DNA from: Apostichopus japonicus
Lineage: Eukaryota > Echinodermata > Holothuroidea > Aspidochirotida > Stichopodidae
Direction: 5' to 3'
DNA: 64,000 nt
NCBI RefSeq assembly: GCF_037975245.1
Contig: NC_092562.1
Coordinates: 1,927,001 to 1,991,000 of the forward strand
Shown here: piece after piece, positions 37,065 to 49,600 of the stretch
Layout of the letters: every line of letters begins with the position of its first letter
How positions within the stretch are numbered: position 1 is the stretch's first letter
The notes under the pieces: generated by a model
What the model was told of the DNA's origin: nothing
What the model saw: only the letters and a program-made list of their open reading frames with translations
Databases searched by the model: none
Made by a program: the position numbers and the translations under genes

Positions 37065-37613
37065 CAAATCCAATTCCAAATATTCTGTGTCCCATAAAAG
37101 GTAACGCCTTCTTATAGTATGAATTAACCAGACCTGGCAGGTGTAGGATAAGGGTACGATGATGTTTGCGTTCGATACAAAAAACAGACTTTCTCAAGAT
37201 TGTTGAACGATCAGTTACGACTTTCAATGAAATAAGAGAAGTAGCTTTCATTCGTAGCTTTTTGGGTGAGCCAACGGAGTTGCACAAACAGCTGGTTTTA
37301 GTGCCCATTATGCAATTTCTTTTTGCTTTTCTACAGAAGAACTCACCCTTTCCAATAAACCGATTAGGTAGCGAAATAAGCACACATGGACAGCTTCAAA
37401 GAACTGCTAGACTCTAAGGAGAAGCATCTCAAAGAAAGGGCTCAGTTTACCCTATTTCATCTGTTGTATGTCTATAGGCTAGGTAGATGGGACAAGTGCG
37501 ATAGTAGTGTAGAGACAGGTTAGAGAGGTGGGCAGTAGAACTGCCCATTCCATCGGTGGTTAAAGACACTATCCAAAATTAGCTGCGTAAATTGTCAAGC
37601 AATTACACTGTCG

Positions 37614-37685
37614 TCAATGGAGGGCTTCGGAATTGGAGATTTCTAAGCAAGGCTGGGGCAGTTTCTTTGCAGGTGGCACCTTAGT
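37614..37685 (-). CDS. HMGCS1: HMGCS exon 11, terminal coding part
   Basis: 72 nt. Encodes [20 protein letters not shown], then ALH and TGA. The PPAKKLPQ stretch parallels the SPAKKVPRLP tail of vertebrate HMGCS1. Acceptor ATATTTCAG. This end was found from phase and similarity and gives a plausible full-length C-terminus. Confidence 0.88.
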   Translation of the reverse strand, partial: TKVPPAKKLPQPCLEISNSEALH

Positions 37686-40600
37686 CTGAAATATAAAAGG
37701 GAAAATATGACCACCTATCCATCAAGATGTTCGTTTAAGACGCTAGCTAGTCAAAACTCAGGACCCATAGCTCGTTCTCATGATAAGAAGATCTAGATAT
37801 ATGTGTCCATTGTTGTCAAAACATAGCAAAAGAGCTAGATATGCAGGAATTCAAGGAAATTTATTAGCAAACGAGTACAAATTTGCCAGAAGCCTTGGGG
37901 TGCGATATCAACGAAACCGCTAGTCTATAGTAGCGGATTGTTTCGCCAATAGACATCAAATGTATAACACTAACAATTGAATACTGCCCTCTACCATCCA
38001 GTATATGAGATTAGGATTAAAACTCACCGTTGTATATCAGATCGGGGTCAGATCGGAATCCCAACATTTTGCGCTGTTTTTTCAATCTTCAGCCAAAAGG
38101 GGAACGAAATTACTTTCTAAGAAAACTATTAAATCTTCGATGAAATATTAAACATTGAACCCATCAGCCAGTAACTCAGAAATATGCTAGAGAGTCTGAA
38201 AATGGTCACGCATACTCAAACTGTACAAATCATTTTACCATATTCATCTCAACGTAGTCACCCAGACAGAGAGATTTAATCGGTTATTATAAGAATCCTC
38301 AGTGCCTAGGAGTAACATACTTAGTCCGAATCTTTAAGGGAGCATTTTTTGAAAATTCTCATCAATTTTTTCGGACATGCTAATTATTATAAGTGACATC
38401 AAAACATTTGGAAAAAGACCAAATTCCAACGGAATTTTAAGCTGTCCTTAATTCTCACCTGGGAATGATTTGAAACTTGTTGCACCTTGTTCGAATTTGA
38501 CAAGATGCTACCGTCCGTTCTACTGTACTTGCGTCTGTGCATCTCGTCCACGTACGAGAGATACCAAGTACCAGGGAATAGCTCCTCCGTAGAGCCAATG
38601 GGAGAATATTTGGCTGTAGGATTTAAACAATAATCAGAAACACAATTTATTTTAACTTCGATTATTTTAACTTCGATGTATTTATTTTAACTTTGATTTA
38701 CATCAAGAGTGAGAATCTCCAAGGAAGCATTCTTGGAAAACTTCTTATCAATCTGTTTGGCTTGTTAATTTTTTTTAAATGACGTTAAAGCATATTTGGA
38801 AAAGTCAAAATTCAAATAGAATTTAAGACGTTCTTAATAATCACCTGGGAATTAATTTGAAGCTTGTTTGCTTGTCAAAAAAGTTGACGACAGTCAGATG
38901 TAGAAAACTGTGAACAATGTGTTTAGTTTCATACTTGTCAGTGTTTCCTTCATACTAAAGCCTGTATGGGGTATATAGTATAAAATACATACATATAAAA
39001 TATTCACCAATGAGGAATATTTGCTTGTTGTTGGTACTTTTTGGAAGCAATCAGTGTTTGGTGTTGGTGAGAGTATACAGACTAGAGTTTAAACTCTGTT
39101 GTTTGTACTTCACAGGTAATATTTATAGTCAGGGACAAAATATTGACATGGGGGACATGATATTGACTTTAATTTTACACAGTTGTAAGGTTTTTTTTTT
39201 TTAAGAATGGTCCTTACAAGGTGGGCCACTGAAATTTCTCTTTATCTGTTCAAGTTTTCGTTTCCAACAAAGGATAAAGCAAACTTTGTCACTAGTTGAA
39301 TTTATCATAAATACTGAAGTTGTAACTTGTAAAAGAATCTGGCAAGTTCAAAGTTTGCCAGAATCAAAGAATCTAGAATTGTTGATTGATCTCTGATTTG
39401 AAATCCATGAGCAAAAAACAACAATAATGGTGTCTAAGTTTGATCACCTGCCATGTTTTGTGTTTTGGTGTTACTTGCCATAAACTACAATGTCAAACTG
39501 GAGAAGATGAATTGAAGGGTAAGGGCGGTGCATTACTTAGCGGAAAGTAACGTTTAGATCTTTATTCTCCCACCCCCCCCATCTCTCTGCCAGTGATGAA
39601 GACGATTTAATGGGCCAACTTACCTAAATGGTGGGTATCCTCTCTCAGTTTCATTGCTTGAGCAAACACTGCAGGAGGGACCTTGTTTCTACTGTCCAGC
39701 CTCTCTTCCAAATCTGATAAACTATGGTGAAGTTTGCATAACTGAGACCCTTTAACAGAAAAGAATGAACTCATATTAGACTGCATTTTCTTTATTATTA
39801 TCCCAGACGATGACATCTGTTTCACAAAAATTACTTTTCCAATTTCTCTCTCTTTTCGGTGTTCTCCATCGCCAGACGCTCTTCTAACATTTTGTCTGAC
39901 TGTCTTTCCATTTCTACGATCTTTTCCAAAAGTATAATCATACAACCAAAATTTTCAAATAATATTAACATTTCCTAACATAAGAAACAAAAGAGATAGA
40001 AATATAATTGGTTAGATTTTACTTCAGTCCACGGAAATTTATACCATGAAATAAAATGAAAGTCTACAAGAATTGATTAATTCCTGACGAGTTTGGCTTT
40101 GAAAATGAAAACAAAACTATATGTGAATGAACAATGGATATCTGACTGGGAAATTATAAACAACAAAAAAAGGGCAAAGACCTTCATGGCTAGGATGGAA
40201 TCCGCAGCCAAAGACCTCTAGATTACAAGCCCCGACACTCTGGCGCCCCCAAAAGAAATTAACATATACAGGGATCGCCAGTTCACCACGCAATCGACTC
40301 TGGGGCTAGATAGCTCATTCGGAAGAGCACTGGGCTTGTATCAACTCGAAGGTCACAAGTTTGAATTCCGTTCAAGCCATGAATTTTCATTTGCTCTTTT
40401 CCTTTAAAAAGGAAGAAAAATAATTGGGCAATTACCTGGAGTGGCATCTCTGGACACTCTCAAGGAGAAGAACGTTGCTGCAAAGCCGGACCCATACGAA
40501 AACATCCCTATCCTTGTGTCGATAAGATCCTCTAGTTTAGAACTGGAAGGAAACAAGACCCAACGGGAAATAAATCAACATATGCGGTAACAACGGGGCA

Positions 40601-43600
40601 ATATTATAAACATGTTTTGGCCACAAGGAGAGACTCTCGTTTGTCACGATGACTGGGTTCCTACATATCAACGTACGATTATACAATAGACAGATTCTAA
40701 AACTGGTAAATAAATGTTTAATTCCAGTGTAAATTGGTCACAATTTCCGTTCTCCTCGCGTTCGACTTCCGGCTGGAACCTCTTCAATCATCCTTTTCAT
40801 ACAACAAGGTCCCATTCAAATGGTATCAAAACAATTCTTCTTCGCCAGAAAGATGTACAGAGCCAAGCCACATAAATGACGATCAACAATTAGAGCCCTG
40901 TTTTCTCATATGCAAAGTAGGCTAGGCTAAGAAACATAAATATGGCCTAAAAGGCTTATTAAACAGAAATTGGCTCAAGGGCTGATATTACCAGACTACT
41001 GTTGGTAAGTCGTTGAATTTCACAAAGCAATAAATATATGTTAATATATTTTGTCTTCAGGGGATATATTTCCATGAACAAGCAGAGATACTGTATGTAG
41101 CAACAAATTTGAGGTTAAAATGGGAGAGTTAAAAAAAAAAAAAAAAAATTGAAATTTCAAGCGATCCATTTGCCATGGACAATTTAAAATGCTACTTTTC
41201 AAAAATGATAGAATAAGTGTTGTGATACCATACCTTGCTATGAGTGAAGCCAATCCACCGTATAATGAGGGCGTGTACATATTTCCTACGTTTGTCGCTA
41301 CGTGTAAAGAAGGTTTCGTTTTCCTATCAAATTCTCCTTTACTGCATTGCATGAAAGCTTTCTCTATATTTTTATCAAAGAATGTTTCTTCCCGTTTCGC
41401 ATCCCTGTGCATGGAGAAAAACAGCAAAGATACTACCAGTACAATTTGATAACATATTTCAGACAATTTCAAGCAAGGCACTTTTATCAAATTGTCCATT
41501 GTGCTACACTGTTGTTCCACACTATTTTTCCTTTAAATTATGAAGAAAAAATCCAGAAATGAAAAATTCCAGAAATTAACCGGACAAAAAGGCATGAGAA
41601 CCTCATACCAAGTAGACAATATTTCACAATATTTTTATGGTGTAACCAGTGTTCCACATTGGGCTGTGTCATCAGAATATTTGATCTCAATTCCTTCACA
41701 GTATACATTGACTGTTTGCCAAAATTACAATCGCACCATTGCACATGAGAAATATAGAAGAACCGTAGGTAGGCTTACAGTTTTAATGTAAAGCAGAAAT
41801 CAGGGTTTGACATTAAGAATCACATTTTAGCTCATTATGGATGTTTAAATTGGGAACCAATGGCATCCCTGGTGGTTGAAAGACCCACTTTACTTTTGAA
41901 CGTCCAGGGTTTGAACCATCAACCTCCTGGATGCTGCAGTTAATTGTTTCTAATGGTAACTCCTTTAACGACATGACCGTAGATCGAATGGGCTAATGCA
42001 AACTCCTTTACATACATGACCACTAATGGGATTTAGAGTAGATCATCAAATCTGGTTTCATATTGCTGACGTGTATCTTTACCGGTATCCTTCTAACCCT
42101 GGATATTTTCCCCCTTCACTAGTGTCCGGTGATGGATCGAATAAGAAATCGTTGAAAGCTAATCTTCCGAATGACTTCTGTACCAGCTTGCAGTAAGGTG
42201 TGTGGAAACAAATGGCTTTGAAGTCGCCCAAGCTTATTTGTTTGCTTTCACCATCTGTGGACAAGAGGACAAGAGGGAATGAAAATCAACAGAAGTGAAC
42301 AAAGTTATAAAATTTATGAAAAGCCCAGAGAGAGGGCGATTGATCCAGGACCTAATACCCTCTGGTAACACCCGATGAATGAAGCACTGCCACTTCATAA
42401 AGATGAAACCTTTGTTCAAGATAAGAAGCAGTGAACCTCCCACCAAGATCTGCAATCTTTGGGAAACATTTACTGAACCGAGCAGCAAGGTTTAACACCT
42501 CAAGGTAACTAGGTTCAAACTTTGGGCTGTTCCTACCCCAAAACGACACCTATATTCAATTCACAGACCAGCGAACCCAGCATCAAGACCTAGCACCCCA
42601 GGGACACAAATATGTAATTATATAAATCAAGAAATAAGACAGAGCAGCTATGAGAAACAAGCGATAAATGTGGAACTGCCTTCTGATTTTACTCAACTGA
42701 CACTTTTAGTCCAGAAACCAAGAAACGAACCTAAAATTGCTCTTAGTAATATATTATATTCATGGCGCTAAGAACCATAAACCCGCAGCCTCTTACCTCT
42801 ACCCACTAAGAACCATAATCCTATAGCCTCTTACCTCTACCGCCTAAGAACCATATGCCCCTCTCTCTTACCTCTACCCCTTAAGAACCATAAACCCCTC
42901 TCTCTTACCTCTACCGCCTAAGAAACATAAACCTGTAGCCTCTTACCTCTACCCCCTAAGCACCATAAACCTATAGCCTCTTACCTCTACCCCCTAAGCA
43001 CCATAAACCTATAGCCTCTTACCTCTACCCACTAAGAACCATAAACCTATAGCATCTTACCTCTACCCACTAAGAACCATAAACCTATAGCATCTTACCT
43101 CTACCCACTAAGAACCATAAACCTATAGCATCTTACCTCTACCCCCTGAGAACCATAAACATATTGCCTCTTACCTCTACCCGCTATGCACCATAAACCC
43201 CTCTCTCTTATCTCTTCCCCCTAAGAACCATAAACTTATAGCCTCTTACCTCTACCAGCAGCAGCTTCAGCCTTTTGTCGATACCTTTCATAGCACTTGT
43301 CTAGAGCCCCAAGGTAGCACTGGATGGAAAGTTTCCCATCGACACAGGGGTACTCGGAGGACATGTCTGGCTTGTAAAAGTCGTACGCATGTTGCATGTG
43401 GGTACCTCGTAAACCTGTTATGAGATAGAGCAAAATAAAAGTCTGCTTGAACCATTTTGACAGAAACAAAATATTTCCCTGAAACCAACTTTACCCCTTC
43501 GCCTTGCAAATGGTTCATTTTTGCACATACCACGTAATACCAAGTTATCATGTCATACATTAACTGTACATAGCTTGACCAAATCGTATACTAATCGTCC

Positions 43601-46600
43601 AGCCAACGAGGAGTCACCGAGAGGACGTGTCTAACTTGTAAGAGCCATGTATCGCTTTGGATATATCTGTAGATCTAGCATCAAATATGTCGGAAGGAGT
43701 TTCTGATTGGCGGACACTTGTCGGGTTCAGGGTTGTCCTTTGGGTGGGGTCAGAATAACACTTACCAATCAGTGTGTTCCCAGGGGGAGGGGTCTAAGTG
43801 GCGGGGTGTCCCCTTCCCTCTTTTAGAAATTTGAATATGATATGGAGCTATATTTTGCCACTTTTTGCAACTCCATTTATGTTCCCAGAAAAAATATTTC
43901 TAGGTTTATAAGGAGCCTAACCAAAACCTGACTGACCAAGTTGTTGGTGGGGCATGCCCTAACTGTCACTGCGCCCTTGAGACAACAGGACTCATAATTC
44001 TTTCCAATTAACCCTTGTCGCAATTCTGATTGACCCTACCTCTAATGGATTCTGTCTAACAGCTAGAAATGAGAGACATTGCTAGGGAATTGAATGCTTA
44101 GACGTTGAACACAGTGCATTATAGAATCTAACTTTAATCACAGAACTTCCCTGGAAGACATACAGTACAGCACCTTGCAAAGTTTTTTTTTACTTGTTCA
44201 ATTACCCACACTTTGAGCAGTTGCTTGTTGCCAATTTCAAGATAACAATCATGGCTTCCCCCTCCTCCCTCCTTCCTCCTCTTGCCAAGATGGAATGATA
44301 CTCACCTCTCTCCATCACCAATGATGCATTCGGACCAACCAGCATAGCGACAGCACCTGCTCCACCCGTTGGCCGGGCATTGCCGGTAGCATAGACGGCT
44401 ATGTCGCCCGCTACCACTAAAGCATATCGGCCTGTCGGAAACAAACAAAGTTAGAGAATGCAAACTACTGACTTACACGATGAATTAGATCCATATCACT
44501 TTAAAAGGACCTGCCTGCATTGATCATCACATCATGGTCAAGTTTGACCAAGTTGTTAGTCTCTCTGCTAATGCTCTATTGGAAAACTGTATTTCATAGA
44601 TCAAGATCAACATAGATCAAGATGGATAAAATTATATAAATAATAAATGAAAAAAAAATGTAGCTAACAAGAAAAGCAAGGATGGTGATAATAAGAGTTT
44701 AAAGATTCACAGTAAGGCTAGCCGACAAAAAGGAAGATCTCTATCCAGTACCATGTATGTAACTCCTCATGCCCTCTTCCTCACACCTCCACCCCCACCC
44801 CCCTGTCCTCAATTATACAACTGTCTCAAAAATGTACTAAATGACAAAAGTATGTTCCAAATCACATTTCCAGCAGGTACTAATTTAGTAATGGTTACAT
44901 ACAACCAGCCTTGCACAGTTTTCATTTCACACATTCTAGAGTTAAACTTCAAGCGGGAACTTTTATCTGCAGATTATCGTGTCACCCAGACGTCACTTTG
45001 CAGACATTTATCAGGATTTACAAAATACCACCTACTGTAGAAGGGATTATTTATGACATAAATTTCCTCTTTCAGTGCAAAAGCTATCAGCAAAATTGAT
45101 ATATTTATCCCCCAAACTTGGTTAAAAATGTTACCCCAAACATATTGTACAATGACGTTCGGTGACCTGTTGACGAAAGACGTAATACTTTGTCGGGTAA
45201 AATTACTATAAGGAGGTCTGAAATCCTTACCATCCCAGGAACTCGATTCCACCCAATTGACGGCGTTAAAGAGGGCGGCTGTGCCCCCGTAGCAGGCATT
45301 GGTGGTGTCGATGCCCTCTATGTCGGTATTTCCCGACTCTTCAAACAGCTGCATCAGGACGGTCTTCACGCTCTTGGATTTATCGATGATGGTCTCCGTG
45401 CCGACCTCTAGCCGCCCGATCGACTCGGCCGGGATCCCGTTCCTCTCCATCAGGTTCTGTACGGCTGTCATGCACAGCGAGTTTATATCTTCGCAGTCCG
45501 TACAGAAGCCCATCTTGGTTTGACCGAGACCTTTTCAAAATGGATTAAAACCAAAGTAAAATTAAACCTATCCTTGAGAGAGTTGCCAGTTTTACATTTT
45601 TCTTTTCATTTTTTACCCGTTTAGTCTGCTATCATTTGGAATTTTCATGGACATTTTAATTGAAACTATTAAACAGTTTATTACAGTAAAAATAAAATTA
45701 TACTGTAGCAAACTGCTTATCCACTGGAGAGCCTGTGTAAGAGAATGTGTAAAAGTAAGTTGGCCTGTCGTTTCGATGGTAGCAGGATCTTCTTCAGAGG
45801 CTAAAGAAGATCCTGCTAGCATCGAAACTTCAGGCTAACTTACTTTTACACAGTTTATTACAGAACAAAAATCATGATGGAAATGACTAGATATACGTAG
45901 ACACGGAGATATTTAAATGACAAAATGGCGATGACTTTGTTGGGGAAACAGGCAAAATAAACATTACAGGTAGAGAAAAGCGAGACAGAAATTTGAGGAG
46001 GAAATAAGAGTGTGCATTTAAGAAGTTTAGACTGCAATAAAATCTATTAAACATGCATTAACACATTAAACATTAACACAAAATGCATGTATTATTTCCA
46101 GCAATTGCTATAAATTCTACATTTGAGCTTGAAGAAGTCACAAAAATATATTAAATACCAAAGGGAGAGGCCCCTTCACAGGATTTTCCAGAGGAAAATA
46201 TATTTTGACAGATGAAAGAGGACCAACAATTCTAAGCATTCTGGTGAAATATGCATACTCCTACATGTACCGTTTTCCGAGATAACAGCATCTGAAGTTG
46301 ACCCATGTGTTTTGTAACCCAAAGTGAACTAGAAGCAAACAGATGTGATGTCATACTGTAGAAGCATATATCGGTTTCTATAAAATTTCTCCGAAATTTG
46401 GGATACATCTCAATATATACACACGTACAGTACAGTCCTATAAATTTTTAACTTTACACCCCCCCTCAGTAAACCTTGTAAACTAGATATTCAAACCAAG
46501 GGTGAAACAAAAATTTAGTGAAAATAATGAAAAACAAAATATTTTGTTGCCAATGTGCAAAGACAGCAAAGTATATTCAGTACGACATCACACCTGTTTG

Positions 46601-49600
46601 CTTCAAGGTCACTTTGGGTCAAATCTGTGACAATTTCAATTATCAATATCTCGTTAACAATATGTAAATTATGCAAATTTCACCAGGCTGCTGAGAATAT
46701 TCCAAAACTTACTGGCTTGGATATTGACGAGTGACAAGCTTACCTGTCTCCCCACAACCACAGCACTCTCGTTCTACCGTGTCTAGAATGAATATATGTT
46801 TCTCTTTCATCGATCAAAAGTATACTTTCCTATTGACTATCATTTCAATTGCAAAACAAACATTAACACTGCCCTACTTTGTTTTGATGTTCAAAAAGAC
46901 CATTGATCAAAATACAAACAAAACAGTTAAGAAAAATCCGCAGCCAAAATCGCTTAGCTGATCTTTGGAATAGTATCTTCAGAAGGATGGGTAAAATGGA
47001 AGGCACCCCAGAAGTGAGGGCGCAATGCTAAAACCTTTGCAGCCATGTGGTCTAGGTAGATAGGAAAGAGTATATCTAGAGATGAGTGACAGGTATTAAA
47101 GAGAACTAGTGAAGTGAATCCTTCAAATTTTCAAAAGTGCAACTTTTAAAATTATCGGCAATTCTTGCTTCCTGGACTATGCTCTAGTGCTTTTCAACAT
47201 TTTTTGTTCATACCCTCTGGAAAAAAGGTCAAGAAAAGAACTGTACCTATGGTATATTTTCCAGAAGAGACGTCATCAAATTTTTCAAGTTCTTCTTGGT
47301 CGACGTATTGCGACGGGAAGTAGATCTCCATGGCGATGATGCCCACGTCGTTGGGCCAGTGGTGAACGTCACCACTACTGGCCCCGTTGATACTCGAAGG
47401 CATACTGGTATGTCTGAGAAGAGAGAGAGAGAACCAAGGGAAGAAGTTATTAATTGAAAATATGTCACTATTCACAATATTTTTGCACTCTATTGGATAC
47501 ACCGATTTTTTGCAAGTTCCATATAGATACAGTAACCTTGATAAAATAATAAACTATTAATATCTGTTTCTTTTTTCCTTTTCCCATAAAATGTGGTCAA
47601 GAGTAGCCGGGTGTGAATGTTTCAGAACAAGTGAAAACTGTAGGGTAAGAGAGTTAGAGAGAGCACAATAGTTTTGAAGCAAATTATTCAACTGTACAAT
47701 TTACAGTATTTCTCCACCAATTTGGCAAGTGGCAACTAATAGTTCTTATTAATGTACAAAAAAAAGGTACACAGTTTGTTTTTTCAAGAACGTTGGTCGT
47801 TGATATAAGACCAAAATGAAAATAAAACCATTATGAAACGGATCGCCATATATATACACACAGTTAACATATCTCCATCAACAGACACAATGGGCTTTCC
47901 CCACAGCCTTGACATTTCAATCTGTTAATACATGTGTCAATTCACGTAAAGTGAAATATTCACAGGTTCACTAAATTTCCTACCTAGCCCTTCTTCGCTC
48001 AGACCGGGTATTGTTCTGGCTTTAGGTATTGTATGTTAATTCCAAAATTACTCTCTGTAATTTTTCAATAATTCTCATTATATAGCTAAAGCCAACACTC
48101 AAGGCTACAGTATGATACTGTACACGTATACCAGCACTGCATACTGTATTTTATTGTACTGTACTGCATTGTTTTGTACTGTGTTCTGTACTGCACTGTA
48201 TTGTACTGCACTGTGCTGCACTGTACTGAGCTGCACTGTGCTGCACTGTACTGCACTGAAATACACTGTATTATACTGTACTGCACTGTACTATGCTGAA
48301 CTACACTGTATTATACTGTACTGCACTGTATTGTACTGCACTGTGCTGCACTGTACTGAGCTGCACTGTACTGCGCTGCACTGTGCTGCACTGTACTACG
48401 CTGAACTACACTGTATTATACTGTACTGCACTGTATTGTACTGCACTGTGCTGCACTGCCCTTACTGCACTGTATTGTACTGTGCTGCACTGAACTACTC
48501 TGAACTTACTGCACTGTATTGTACTGCACTGTGCTGCACTGTATTGCACTGTATTGTACTGCACTGTACTGAGCTGCACTGTACTGCGCTGCACTGTACT
48601 GTATTGTACTTGCACTACATACTGAGCTGCACTGTACTGCACTGTGCTGCACTGTACTGTACTTGCACTGTACTGAGCTGCACTGTACTGCACTGTATTG
48701 TACTGCGCTGAACTACACTGTTTTATACTGTACTGCACTGTATTGTACTGTGCTGTACTGCACTGCTCTGAACTTACTGCACTGCACTGTATTGTACTGC
48801 ACTGTGCTTACTGCACTGTATTATACTGCACTGTATTGTACTGCACTGTACTGCACTGTATTATACTGCACTGTATTGTACTGTACTGTACATGAAACAC
48901 ATTGATACCATATAGGCTGCAGGACAGAACTTGAGTGCTCAGATCCAAACATAGTCCCACAAAAATAATATTAGCCATTTGAAACCTAACTTAGATACTT
49001 CCGTGCACAGATCCATGGCAGGGTAGTTTCAGAAGTATACACCCCCTCCCATTTCCCACCTCCCTTCCCCTTTTCAATCCCAAACAAGTAGTGATTAGCA
49101 TATATATAACCTTGCATACACAGTAGACCTTAGAAGACCCAATTTTGCGCCTAAATATGCCACAAAATGCACCCAATTTCACATCTTTAAAGATACCAAA
49201 AGACTCCAGAACCCCCTACATTAGATATGGCTTCAACTATCCCAGGACCACACCCCTACATTATCCAATCTAAATGCTGAATCCGCCCCTTGAAATCTAG
49301 GAACAACACCCAACTAAACTATGAACCTTACAAAGTATTACATTTGGTAAACTTGTTCTTAGGTACAGTGCATGCTGTATGAACCTTAAAAGTTGAACAA
49401 TTTACGGCCAGCTTCAAGACAGTTTGAGCCTTCTCCTCCTCCTCTTCCTCCTCCTCCTCCCCCCCCCCCCCTTCTGACCCTCACAATACTCTTCCGCAAA
49501 CTCTTCTATATCAGTCTTACCTAACAAACCTCAATGTCTGATAATGTAATGGCAACATTTGGTAAAGTACAGTATGTGTATATTTAAAAGATGATTTGCA

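Noticed and set aside
37060-37417. Overlapping open frames on both strands downstream of HMGCS
   Set aside because: No similarity to any protein pattern I know, mutually overlapping, and within the probable HMGCS 3' UTR.
48110-48905. Open frames up to 199 codons rich in Tyr, Cys, Thr and Leu, or Gln and Ser on the other strand
   Set aside because: Translation of a CTGTA/CTGCA pentanucleotide array in all frames; no independent coding evidence.
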